64,000 nucleotides of DNA, taken from Clostridia bacterium (lineage in GTDB: Bacteria; Bacillota; Clostridia; Oscillospirales; Acutalibacteraceae). Where the stretch lies: the NCBI GenBank assembly GCA_017521425.1, contig JAFXCQ010000012.1, positions 62,001 to 126,000 on the forward strand, in the 5' to 3' direction. A program made the translations under genes and the position numbers. The notes under the pieces are model-generated. The model was not told the origin of the DNA and did no database searches. It saw only the letters and a list, made by a program, of their open reading frames with translations. Shown one piece after another: positions 8,072 through 15,439 of the stretch. How positions within the stretch are numbered: the first letter of the stretch is position 1; the number at the start of each line of letters is the position of its first letter.

Positions 8072-8825
8072 TAATTATAAATTTATTGAGAAATCAAACC
8101 TTCCACAAAATAAAGTTTGCCACTGTATTTTAGGCGAAAATTCGCTGAAGACAATATCATTCTTAAATAAAATGGGTATTAAAACCCTTGTAACCCAAAA
8201 ATCAAAAAAATTAGATGACGAAATCGCTTTTCATGCAGATACTCAGGTAATTTATTGTGGCAAAAATACTGCGATTATTTCGCCAAATCAAGTGGATTTA
8301 ATAGAAAAGGTTAAAGAAATAGGGTGTAGGGTAGAAGTGGCTGAAAACGAACCATTCTCGCCATATCCACACGATATTTTACTCAATTTCACTATTATAA
8401 ATGATACTATAATCGGTAAATTTGATTCTGCATCAGAAAAATTACTCAAATTAATTGAAATAAATAATTTAAAGTGTATCAATACCAAACAAGGATATTC
8501 AAAATGTTCAATTTGTGTAGTTAATGAAAATGCAGTAATTACAGAAGATAATGGTATTGCAACTTTGTTAAAAAAATCACAATTTGATATTTTAAAGATT
8601 GAATCCAATTTTATAAACTTGTCAAATAGACATTACGGTTTTTTAGGTGGTGCGTCTGGCAAGCTATCAGATGATACTATTTACTTTAATGGTAACATAG
8701 AAGAACACCCAAGCTATAAAGATATTAAAAAGTTTTTAGATTATCACAATGTTAAACCGATTTATGATAAATCTTATAAACTTACTGATATTGGTTCAAT
8801 TATACCTATAACTGAACAAATTTAA
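8064..8825 (+). CDS. Uncharacterised protein, probable GME/pentein-fold (DUF6873-like)
   Basis: This is a 253-residue soluble protein with no signal peptide. The alternating short strands, the HDILLNF segment and the C-terminal GGASGKL remind me of clostridial proteins annotated as DUF6873, a guanidino-group-modifying-enzyme (pentein) fold. I cannot confirm this by eye, and no function is claimed. The start is the ATG at 8064, which overlaps the radA stop. Codons further upstream belong to radA's frame. It is the last gene of the run, followed by a hairpin with a T-run. Confidence 0.55.
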   Translation: MHNNYKFIEKSNLPQNKVCHCILGENSLKTISFLNKMGIKTLVTQKSKKLDDEIAFHADTQVIYCGKNTAIISPNQVDLIEKVKEIGCRVEVAENEPFSPYPHDILLNFTIINDTIIGKFDSASEKLLKLIEINNLKCINTKQGYSKCSICVVNENAVITEDNGIATLLKKSQFDILKIESNFINLSNRHYGFLGGASGKLSDDTIYFNGNIEEHPSYKDIKKFLDYHNVKPIYDKSYKLTDIGSIIPITEQI

Positions 8826-8843
8826 GTCATTTTACACAAACTT

Positions 8844-8872
8844 AAAAAATTTCAATCGAATAGAAATTTTTT
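8844..8872 (+). terminator. Hairpin at the end of the radA run
   Basis: AAAAAATTTC (8844-8853) and GAAATTTTTT (8863-8872) form a perfect 10-bp stem with a 9-nt loop, and the 3' arm itself ends in six T. It lies 18 bases after the stop of the preceding gene. The stem is weak, with A/T pairs except one. Confidence 0.55.
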
Positions 8873-8910
8873 GAATGAATAAACACCTAATGCCCAAAAT
8901 TTCCATTCGA
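8856..8910. repeat. Inverted repeat competing with the 8844-8872 hairpin
   Basis: TCGAATAGAAATTTT (8856-8870) and AAAATTTCCATTCGA (8896-8910) are complementary at 14 of 15 positions, with a 25-nt spacer. The left arm overlaps the loop and 3' arm of the terminator-like hairpin, so the two structures exclude each other. This is the geometry of an attenuator/antiterminator pair. The right arm lies just upstream of the ribosome binding site of the 39-residue peptide. Confidence 0.45.
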
Positions 8911-8928
8911 TGAGAAAGGTTGATAAAT

Positions 8929-9048
8929 TTGAAAAATTCAAAGAATCCTGAAAAAAATACTGCTGCAAAGCTTGGTTACACAGCTACAATGGTTGTAGTT
9001 TCAGTTGCAATCTTAATTTGTATGAAAAAATACAAAGATAAAGATTAA
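8929..9048 (+). CDS. 39-residue single-pass membrane peptide
   Basis: A TTG start at 8929 is preceded by GAAAGGTTGAT. The reading frame gives a hydrophilic N-terminus (KNSKNPEKNTAAK), one hydrophobic segment (about residues 16-31, ATMVVVSVAILICM) and a basic tail (KKYKDKD), with TAA at 9046-9048. The layout (charged start, one membrane span, positive C-terminus) supports a real small protein. I do not recognise a family. It could be a toxin-like or membrane-accessory peptide, or a small sporulation-type protein. Confidence 0.5.
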   Translation: MKNSKNPEKNTAAKLGYTATMVVVSVAILICMKKYKDKD

Positions 9049-9224
9049 ATCAATTATGTAACAAGATTTATGGTTTAAACAATTTTAAAATCATTTCTTA
9101 ACTGAAACATATTTATAAAGTAGCGAAAATACCAGAAATCTTAATATATAAGGATATTTATGGATGTACCTTAAAACTCGTAAAAATTCATATTTTAGCC
9201 ATTTTTTATCCACAACCCCTTACC

Positions 9225-9258
9225 CGACTTATACAAAATCTTTCTTTTGTATAAGTCG
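9225..9258. promoter_or_regulatory. Perfect palindrome with Xer-site geometry
   Basis: CGACTTATACAAAA (9225-9238) and TTTTGTATAAGTCG (9245-9258) are perfect 14-bp inverted arms around a 6-bp centre (TCTTTC). The inner 28 bp have exactly the 11-6-11 layout of dif sites. The element is 41 bp before a tyrosine recombinase gene, and no T-run follows on either strand, arguing against a terminator. A perfect DnaA-box 9-mer (TTATCCACA, 9206-9214) lies just upstream, which may be chance. The rest of 9049-9299 shows no further feature. Confidence 0.45.
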
Positions 9259-9299
9259 ATATATAAAAAATAAAACAAAGGAATTGGTACCCTTTACTT

Positions 9300-10319
9300 A
9301 TGAAACGAGAAAATTTCGACTTATTACCACCTATTGTGGTAGAATTTTTGAATTATTATAGTGTTATAAAAAACTGTTCCGAATTAACAGTTAATGAATA
9401 TGCTAATGATTTGTCTACATTTTTCAAATACATAAAAATTATTCGCGGACTTGTCACAAAAGAAGTTCCATTTGATGAAATTGTTATTTCAGATATTTCA
9501 TTAGATTTAATTTCTTCTGTATCTTTAAATGATGCTTATATGTATCTTACGTATTGTAAAATTAACAGAAACAACAATGAACGCACTCGTTCAAGAAAAG
9601 TTTCTACATTAAGAGCATTTTACAAATATCTGACTGTACAGAAAAAGTTTATTAAGGACAATCCCCTTCAGGAACTCGAATCACCAAGAATTAAAAAGGC
9701 TTTACCTAAATATCTTACATTAGAAGAAAGTCTTTCACTTTTAAATTCTGTTGACGGCAAGTTTAAAGAACGTGATTATTGTATTATAACATTATTTTTA
9801 AACTGTGGACTTCGTCTTTCTGAGCTTGTATCGCTTAATTTAAGCGATATTCGTTCAAATAACACCCTTACAGTTACTGGTAAAGGTAATAAAGAACGTA
9901 CAATTTACTTAAATGATGCCTGTGTTGACTCAATTAACGCCTACTTACCTGTCCGTCCTGTTGATGGTGTAAAAGATAAAGATGCGTTATTTATAAGCAG
10001 ACAAAAAGGTAGAATTAGCCCTAAAACTGTTCAGTATGTTGTTAAATCTACTTTAGAAAAAGCAGGTCTTTCTGACAGAGATTTATCTACTCATAAATTA
10101 AGGCATACTGCAGCAACTCTTATGTATCAACACGGTAATGTTGATGTGCTTTCAATTAAAGAGATTTTAGGTCACGAAAATCTTAACACAACCCAGATTT
10201 ACACTCATATTGTTGACGAACAATTGAAAAGTGCTGCTGAAGCAAACCCATTAAGTAGTGTTAAAGCACCACGACAAACAAAAATTGAGAGTATTAAAAC
10301 CGAAGAATCAGACGAATGA
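9300..10319 (+). CDS. Xer-type tyrosine recombinase
   Basis: This is a site-specific recombinase with an N-terminal SAM-like core-binding domain (about 10-115) and a C-terminal catalytic domain. The catalytic residues are R172 (GLRLSEL), K195 (GKGNKER), H265 and R268 (HKLRHT), H292 (LGHENL) and Y301 (QIYTHI). Xer enzymes resolve chromosome dimers at dif with FtsK, and an FtsK/SpoIIIE gene is in this window. At 339 residues it is longer than XerC/XerD (about 300), with an N-terminal insertion, and closer in size to single-enzyme systems such as XerS. No good ribosome binding site lies within 12 bases of the ATG (AAAGGA is 17 away). The last 12 bases overlap the convergent spoIIM-like gene. Confidence 0.85.
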   Translation: MKRENFDLLPPIVVEFLNYYSVIKNCSELTVNEYANDLSTFFKYIKIIRGLVTKEVPFDEIVISDISLDLISSVSLNDAYMYLTYCKINRNNNERTRSRKVSTLRAFYKYLTVQKKFIKDNPLQELESPRIKKALPKYLTLEESLSLLNSVDGKFKERDYCIITLFLNCGLRLSELVSLNLSDIRSNNTLTVTGKGNKERTIYLNDACVDSINAYLPVRPVDGVKDKDALFISRQKGRISPKTVQYVVKSTLEKAGLSDRDLSTHKLRHTAATLMYQHGNVDVLSIKEILGHENLNTTQIYTHIVDEQLKSAAEANPLSSVKAPRQTKIESIKTEESDE

Positions 10320-10934
10320 AAATAATCCCCCGAATATTTTAAAACTTACAGTATTTAATACTGCCGCTAAAATGAATGGCACACATAAAACGATATATTT
10401 AATACAATATTCCTTTAATTCATTCGTTCTTGTTGTTCGATTCCCACCAATTATCATATAGATAATTTCAACTGACATATTTATAGATTCATTACAACAT
10501 TTTAACAATGTTCCTATAACTATTGCAACACTTGGCATAATTACAAGTGCGCAGTATCCAAGTCCTTGTAAGGTGTACTGTGAATATAAAATACCAGTTG
10601 CCATACCTACAACAATTCCAACAAATGTAGGTATGGCAATAATTATTGGTCCTCCTACTGCACATAAACCCAAAATAAAAGTAAAAAACGGAATTGTAAA
10701 TGTGAGTATTGAACTATCTAAAAGACATTCTAAAATTGAAATTGCATTTTTACGAGATATGTAATTAACAAAAAAAGTTTTTAAAACATTGTTTAACTCT
10801 GTGTTATCATCTTTTATTGTTAAAATACCTAATATCAATCCACAAAAAAATAATGAAAAAAAGAAAAAATTCCTGTAATCGAACTTTGGTAAATTCATTT
10901 TTCTTCTCTTTAAAACAACAGCCTTTTTAAACAT
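10308..10934 (-). CDS. spoIIM: SpoIIM family membrane protein
   Basis: At 208 residues it is close to Bacillus SpoIIM, with an N-terminal membrane segment (FFFFSLFFCGLILGIL), a central block of hydrophobic segments and a terminal one ending GGLF. SpoIIM is part of the SpoIIDMP complex that remodels septal peptidoglycan so the mother-cell membrane can engulf the forespore. It has an AGGA site eight bases from its ATG, and is the last gene of the queA-tgt-yajC-TIGR04086 run. Its 3' end overlaps the convergent recombinase gene by 12 bases, with no visible terminator between them. Confidence 0.75.
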   Translation of the reverse strand: MFKKAVVLKRRKMNLPKFDYRNFFFFSLFFCGLILGILTIKDDNTELNNVLKTFFVNYISRKNAISILECLLDSSILTFTIPFFTFILGLCAVGGPIIIAIPTFVGIVVGMATGILYSQYTLQGLGYCALVIMPSVAIVIGTLLKCCNESINMSVEIIYMIIGGNRTTRTNELKEYCIKYIVLCVPFILAAVLNTVSFKIFGGLFSFV

Positions 10935-10950
10935 AGTAAAATCCTCGCTT

Positions 10951-11367
10951 TTAATATCTCTTTTTTTTATTTGAGTTTACAATGCCACCAATAGTACCAC
11001 CAATTATGCAAATCATCGGGCATATTAAACTGAAAATTGATAAATTTTTAAATGTAAATATAATCAAAATAATGTAGGTAAACAAAGCAACAGGTAAGGC
11101 ACCTAATGTACCCGTTAAAATTCCCCTGCCACCCACTTTTTTATGTGTCGAGTTACCAGATATAAACCCTCCAAAAACTAAAAATAAATAACTAAGAAAA
11201 TAAATAATACTTGAATGCTCCGATAACTTATAATATGCAAAACTCAGGACAAGTATACCAACCACAATAATAATAAAACCTTTTAAAAAGCACGGAAAAT
11301 ATCTAAAAAACAACTTTATTCTTTTTGAATCTTTTTTATTTAGTTTGACTTTGTTATATTCAGACAT
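10951..11367 (-). CDS. TIGR04086 family membrane protein
   Basis: This 138-residue protein has four hydrophobic segments (about 25-47, 55-73, 88-108, 112-132) and the glycine-rich FLVFGGFISGNSTHKKVGGRG-type core seen in TIGR04086/YrzE-like proteins. The function is unknown. In many clostridia this family sits between yajC and the scfA/scfB (SCIFF) genes; here yajC is present, but spoIIM follows instead and I find no six-cysteine SCIFF peptide. Its GGAGG ribosome binding site lies inside a hairpin arm. Confidence 0.75.
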   Translation of the reverse strand: MSEYNKVKLNKKDSKRIKLFFRYFPCFLKGFIIIVVGILVLSFAYYKLSEHSSIIYFLSYLFLVFGGFISGNSTHKKVGGRGILTGTLGALPVALFTYIILIIFTFKNLSIFSLICPMICIIGGTIGGIVNSNKKKRY

Positions 11368-11370
11368 AAA

Positions 11371-11410
11371 AATAACCTCCGCATTTCTTTAATAAAAGAT
11401 ATGCGAAGGT
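11371..11410 (-). terminator. Hairpin between yajC and TIGR04086 gene, hiding the SD
   Basis: In the minus-strand transcript, ACCTTCGCAT (11410-11401) pairs with ATGCGGAGGT (11384-11375), ten pairs with one G-U and a 16-nt loop, followed by TTATTTTT. The 3' arm holds GGAGG, the ribosome binding site of the next gene. It reads as a partial terminator and/or translational switch. Confidence 0.6.
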
Positions 11411-11428
11411 CTTTTTATTTATGAAAAA

Positions 11429-11929
11429 TTATTCCTCATCGCTCTTCTGAGCATCTTCTTCTGCTTTAAGTTCTTCTACAGAACCTTTGTTTTCAACAGT
11501 TTTTGTTTTTTTCTTTTTACCATTTACTGCCTGGTCAATAGCATTCTTTTCGCTCTGTGCTTTTTTAGCATCTTCTGCAGCTTTCTTTTCAGCAGCCATA
11601 CGATCATTTGCAGTCTGGTTTGTCTGGATAGCAGATTTTAAAAACTTAATCTTTGTGCGGTCTGTACCTGTTTCAATAACAATGCTGTCATCTTTAACAG
11701 TAACAACTCTACCCATAATACCACCGATTGTAACAATTTCGTCACCAATCTGAATAGAATCACGCATTTCTTGTTCTTCTTTTTGTCTTTTTTTCTGTGG
11801 ACGGAGCACCATAAAGTACATAAGAGCAACCATACCAACAATCATAATTAAAGACATTGGATTAGCGCCACCAGTCGCGCCACCTTCTGCAGCGGCACCA
11901 CCAAATAAACTGAGAGTTAATAAATTCAT
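11429..11929 (-). CDS. yajC: Preprotein translocase subunit YajC
   Basis: This is a small accessory subunit of the SecDF-YajC holotranslocon. One membrane segment (SLIMIVGMVALMYFMVL) is followed by the conserved RPQKKRQKE and a small beta domain (IQIGDEIVTIGGIMGRVVTV). A long lysine/glutamate-rich tail from about residue 105 makes it larger (166) than the usual 85-110. The start is placed at 11929 because GGAGG lies eight bases upstream of that ATG; the earlier ATG (11944) overlaps the site. It follows tgt as in the common queA-tgt-yajC order, but no secDF genes follow. Confidence 0.92.
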   Translation of the reverse strand: MNLLTLSLFGGAAAEGGATGGANPMSLIMIVGMVALMYFMVLRPQKKRQKEEQEMRDSIQIGDEIVTIGGIMGRVVTVKDDSIVIETGTDRTKIKFLKSAIQTNQTANDRMAAEKKAAEDAKKAQSEKNAIDQAVNGKKKKTKTVENKGSVEELKAEEDAQKSDEE

Positions 11930-11963
11930 AATTTTTTCCTCCATAAATTAACAATACCACAGT

Positions 11964-11992
11964 ATTATAACTGTTTATACAAAAATATACAA
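11964..11992 (-). promoter_or_regulatory. Promoter of yajC
   Basis: On the minus strand TTGTAT (11992-11987), 17 bases, then TATAAT (11969-11964), in the tgt-yajC gap. It would let yajC and the two membrane genes be expressed apart from queA-tgt. Confidence 0.55.
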
Positions 11993-12007
11993 GTCTTTTT
12001 TGTAAAA

Positions 12008-13138
12008 TTATATTCTCGAATCAAGTAAATCAGTATATTTCTCTTTAAATTCTGTAAAAGTACCTTTCTCAAGTTCTTCACGTATTCTTGTCATTAAATT
12101 ATTATAGAAATATAAGTTATGTGTTACACAAAGTCTCATAGCAAGCATTTCTTTTGCTTTAATTAAATGATGAATATATGCTCTTGAATGTTTCTGACAG
12201 GTCGGGCAATTGCAATTACTATCAATTGGTGTGTCATCTTTAGCATATTTGGCATTATTCAAGTTCATTATACCATTCCATGTAAACATATGACCGTGAC
12301 GGGCATTTCTGCTTGGCATAACGCAATCAAATAAATCGACACCACGGGAAACACCTTCTAAAATATTACCCGGTGTACCAACACCCATTAAATAACGGAT
12401 TTTATTTTTTGGTGCAAAAGGCTCAACAGCAGAAATAATTCTGTACATATCTTCTTTGGGTTCACCAACCGCAAGACCACCAATTGCATAACCGTCAAGG
12501 TCTAACTCTGCAATTTTTTGCATATGCTCAATGCGTAAGTCATCAAAAGTACACCCTTGATTTATACCGAAAAGCATCTGATTTTTATTCAAAGTATCGT
12601 GAAGTGAATTAAGTCTTTCCATTTCTTCTTTACAACGAATAAGCCAACGGGTAGTTCTTTCTGTAGATGCTTTTGCATATTCATAAGTTGCAGGATTTTC
12701 AACACATTCGTCAAAAGCCATAGCAATTGTTGAGGCTAAATTTGATTGTATTCTCATACTTTCTTCCGGTCCCATAAAAATTTTGCGACCATCTACGTGA
12801 GAATTGAATGTAACACCCTCTTCTTTGATTTTACGGAGTTTTGCAAGTGAAAACACCTGAAATCCACCGCTATCTGTAAGAATCGGACCATCCCAACCGG
12901 TAAACTCATTAAGACCACCAAGTTCTTTGATAAGTTCATCACCTGGTCTTACGTGTAAATGATAAGTGTTACAAAGCTGCACCTGACAATTTATATCTTT
13001 CAAATCGTAAGCAGAAAGACCGCCTTTTATAGCACCACAAGTAGCAACATTCTGAAAAGCGGGTGTTTTAACGACACCCTTTACTGTTGTAAATTCGCCT
13101 AAACGAGCTTTACCCTCTGTTTTTAAAACCTTAAACAT
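12008..13138 (-). CDS. tgt: tRNA-guanine (queuine) transglycosylase
   Basis: Tgt exchanges guanine-34 of GUN-anticodon tRNAs for preQ1. The TIM-barrel hallmarks are LTDSGGFQVFSL (nucleophile and base-binding region), the active-site loop GLAVGEPKE and the zinc site CNCPTCQKHSRAYIHHL near the C-terminus. At 376 residues it has typical bacterial size. It lies 14 bases after queA, so the two steps of queuosine formation on tRNA are co-transcribed. Confidence 0.97.
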   Translation of the reverse strand: MFKVLKTEGKARLGEFTTVKGVVKTPAFQNVATCGAIKGGLSAYDLKDINCQVQLCNTYHLHVRPGDELIKELGGLNEFTGWDGPILTDSGGFQVFSLAKLRKIKEEGVTFNSHVDGRKIFMGPEESMRIQSNLASTIAMAFDECVENPATYEYAKASTERTTRWLIRCKEEMERLNSLHDTLNKNQMLFGINQGCTFDDLRIEHMQKIAELDLDGYAIGGLAVGEPKEDMYRIISAVEPFAPKNKIRYLMGVGTPGNILEGVSRGVDLFDCVMPSRNARHGHMFTWNGIMNLNNAKYAKDDTPIDSNCNCPTCQKHSRAYIHHLIKAKEMLAMRLCVTHNLYFYNNLMTRIREELEKGTFTEFKEKYTDLLDSRI

Positions 13139-13152
13139 AATTCAAAATTCCT

Positions 13153-14184
13153 TTATAAAATCATCATACAGTCACCGAATGAGAAAAATCTGTATTTTTC
13201 ATCAACTGCCGTTTTATACGCTTTTAATGTTTTATCGTAACCATAAAATGCAGAAACCAACATAATTAAAGTGCTTTCAGGTAAATGGAAATTGGTTATT
13301 AAGCCATCAATGCACTTAAATTTATAGCCGGGATAAATAAATATATCGGTATTTCTGTCATCTTCTTTAATTTCACCACAGAATGTGGCGGCAGATTCAA
13401 GTGTACGACAGCTTGTTGTACCAACTGCAATTACCCTGCCCCCTGCTTTTTTAGTGTTTATAATGAGTTCTGCAGTTTCTTTTGGTAAATAATAATGTTC
13501 AGTATGCATTTTATGGTCTTCAATTTTTTCTGCCTTAACAGGTCTGAATGTACCTAAACCTACATGCAAGGTAACATAACCAATGTTTACACCCTTTGCC
13601 CTTAATTTTTCTAATATTTCGTTAGTGAAATGAAGTCCCGCAGTTGGTGCTGCAGCAGAGCCTAATTCTTTTGAATATACAGTCTGATAACGCTCTTTAT
13701 CTTGTAATTCTTCGGTTATATAGTGTGGTAACGGCATCTGACCAACTTTATCAAGAATGTTAAAGAAATTATCATTTTTGTCGTAACTGAATTTTATTAT
13801 TCTGTTACCATTTTCTAAAACTTCAGTTACTTCACATTTTAAAATACCTTCACCAAATGAAAAAGCAGTTCCGACTTTTGCGCGTTTTCCTGGTCCTGCG
13901 AGTGATTCCCAAACATCATTTTCTAATTGATTAAGTAAAAGAAATTCTACTACCGCACCTGTTTCTTCTTTTATACCATAGATTCTTGCTGGTAACACAC
14001 GAGTATTATTTAAAATCAAAGTGTCACCTTTGTTTAAATAATCGCAAACATCATAAAAATGTTTATGTAAAATATTGTCATTTTCTTTAGATAAAACCAT
14101 CATTCTTGAAGAATCTCGAGGCTCTAACGGTGTCTGAGCAATGAGTTCTTCTGGTAAATCGTAGAAAAAATCTGATTTATTCAT
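13153..14184 (-). CDS. queA: SAM:tRNA ribosyltransferase-isomerase QueA
   Basis: QueA transfers and rearranges the ribosyl group of SAM onto preQ1 in tRNA, making epoxyqueuosine. Family motifs are [20 protein letters not shown] at the N-terminus, [20 protein letters not shown] and [12 protein letters not shown]. Length (343) is typical. It is first in the minus-strand run with tgt and yajC. The 140-base gap to the divergent asd gene must hold its promoter, but no clear one is visible on this strand, and I see no preQ1 riboswitch. Confidence 0.97.
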   Translation of the reverse strand: MNKSDFFYDLPEELIAQTPLEPRDSSRMMVLSKENDNILHKHFYDVCDYLNKGDTLILNNTRVLPARIYGIKEETGAVVEFLLLNQLENDVWESLAGPGKRAKVGTAFSFGEGILKCEVTEVLENGNRIIKFSYDKNDNFFNILDKVGQMPLPHYITEELQDKERYQTVYSKELGSAAAPTAGLHFTNEILEKLRAKGVNIGYVTLHVGLGTFRPVKAEKIEDHKMHTEHYYLPKETAELIINTKKAGGRVIAVGTTSCRTLESAATFCGEIKEDDRNTDIFIYPGYKFKCIDGLITNFHLPESTLIMLVSAFYGYDKTLKAYKTAVDEKYRFFSFGDCMMIL

Positions 14185-14213
14185 TAAAATACCTTCTAAA
14201 TAGTAAAAAATTA

Positions 14214-14243
14214 TTGACTCACAAACGTATTTTATGTTATTAT
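14214..14243 (+). promoter_or_regulatory. Promoter of asd-dapA-dapB
   Basis: TTGACT (14214-14219), 18 bases, TATTAT (14238-14243). This leaves a leader of about 75 bases before asd, too short for a lysine riboswitch. Confidence 0.6.
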
Positions 14244-14324
14244 ATGTCGGTATGTAAGCGAGGTATATTATAATCTATTTATTTCGTATTTACAAGTATT
14301 TTTTAGAAATCCGGAGGTGTACTT

Positions 14325-15407
14325 ATGAAAAAGTACAAAGTTGGTATTATCGGAGCAACTGGTATGGTTGGTCAAAGATTTGCTCTTCTTCTCAGTGAGC
14401 ATCCTTGGTTTGATGTTACAGTTCTTGCTGCAAGCTCTCGTTCAGCAGGAGTTACCTATAAAGAAGCACTCGGCGACCGTTGGTGTATGCCTGAAGCAAC
14501 ACCAGAAAAATATCTTGATATGGTTGTTCTTGATGCAGAAAAAGATATTGAAAAAATCGCTTCTTCAGTAGATTTTGTATTCTGCGCAGTTAATATGAGC
14601 AAAGAAGAAACAAAAGCTCTTGAAGAAAAATACGCAAAGGCTGAGTGTCCTGTTGTTTCAAATAACAGTGCTTTCAGAATGGCAGAAGATGTTCCAATGG
14701 TTGTGCCTGAATTAAATGCAGACCACATTAAAATCATTGAATCACAAAGAAAACGTCTTGGTACAAAACGTGGCTTTATTGCAGTTAAATCTAACTGCTC
14801 ACTTCAATCTTATGTACCTGCACTCTTCCCTCTTCACGAAGAATATGGTGTAAAAGACGTTCTTGTTTGTACATATCAGGCAATTTCAGGTGCTGGTAAA
14901 ACATTTGAAAGATGGCCTGAAATGGTAGATAACGTTATTCCATTCATTGGCGGCGAAGAAGAAAAGAGTGAAAAAGAACCACTCAAGCTCTGGGGTAAAA
15001 TTGAAGATGGTAAAATTGTTCCTGCAACTTCTCCAAACTTCACCGCTCAATGTATAAGAGTTCCTGTATCAGATGGTCATATGGGTGCAGTATTTGTTCG
15101 TTTCGACAAGAAACCTACAAAAGAAGCTATGATTAAAGCTTGGGCAGATTTCAAAGGCAGAGCACAAGAATTAGACTTACCAAGCGCACCAAAGCAATTC
15201 CTTCACTATTTTGAAGAAGATAATTGCCCACAGACCAAGCTTCACAGAAACCTTGAAAATGGTATGGCTGTTTCTATTGGTCGTCTCAGAGAAGACACAC
15301 AATATGATTATAAGTTCGTTTGCCTTGCTCACAACACATTAAGAGGCGCTGCTGGTGGTGCAGTTCTTCTTGCAGAGCTTCTCTGTGCAGAAGGTTATAT
15401 GGACTAA
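14325..15407 (+). CDS. asd: Aspartate-semialdehyde dehydrogenase
   Basis: Asd reduces aspartyl phosphate to aspartate semialdehyde with NADPH, the branch point to lysine/diaminopimelate, threonine and methionine. The N-terminus VGIIGATGMVGQRF is the nucleotide-binding loop, and the catalytic cysteine is in KSNCSLQ. This motif and the 360-residue length place it with the archaeal/fungal-type enzymes rather than the classic bacterial type. It has a strong GGAGGTG site and heads asd-dapA-dapB. Confidence 0.95.
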   Translation: MKKYKVGIIGATGMVGQRFALLLSEHPWFDVTVLAASSRSAGVTYKEALGDRWCMPEATPEKYLDMVVLDAEKDIEKIASSVDFVFCAVNMSKEETKALEEKYAKAECPVVSNNSAFRMAEDVPMVVPELNADHIKIIESQRKRLGTKRGFIAVKSNCSLQSYVPALFPLHEEYGVKDVLVCTYQAISGAGKTFERWPEMVDNVIPFIGGEEEKSEKEPLKLWGKIEDGKIVPATSPNFTAQCIRVPVSDGHMGAVFVRFDKKPTKEAMIKAWADFKGRAQELDLPSAPKQFLHYFEEDNCPQTKLHRNLENGMAVSIGRLREDTQYDYKFVCLAHNTLRGAAGGAVLLAELLCAEGYMD

Positions 15408-15439
15408 TAATAAATAATTTATTTTTGGGAGGTCATACT

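Noticed and set aside
9206-9214. Perfect DnaA box TTATCCACA as a sign of a replication origin
   Set aside because: A single 9-mer is expected about once by chance in this window, and no dnaA, dnaN or box cluster is present.
9164-9361. 65-residue plus-strand frame before the recombinase
   Set aside because: It crosses the perfect palindrome and overlaps the recombinase start in another frame; no SD and no protein-like composition.
10935-11428. SCIFF (scfA) peptide next to the TIGR04086 gene
   Set aside because: The expected six-cysteine short peptide and its radical-SAM maturase are not there; the gaps are only 16 and 61 bases.
14244-14324. Lysine riboswitch before asd or preQ1 riboswitch before queA
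   Set aside because: The leader is too short for a lysine riboswitch, and no preQ1 consensus is readable on either strand.
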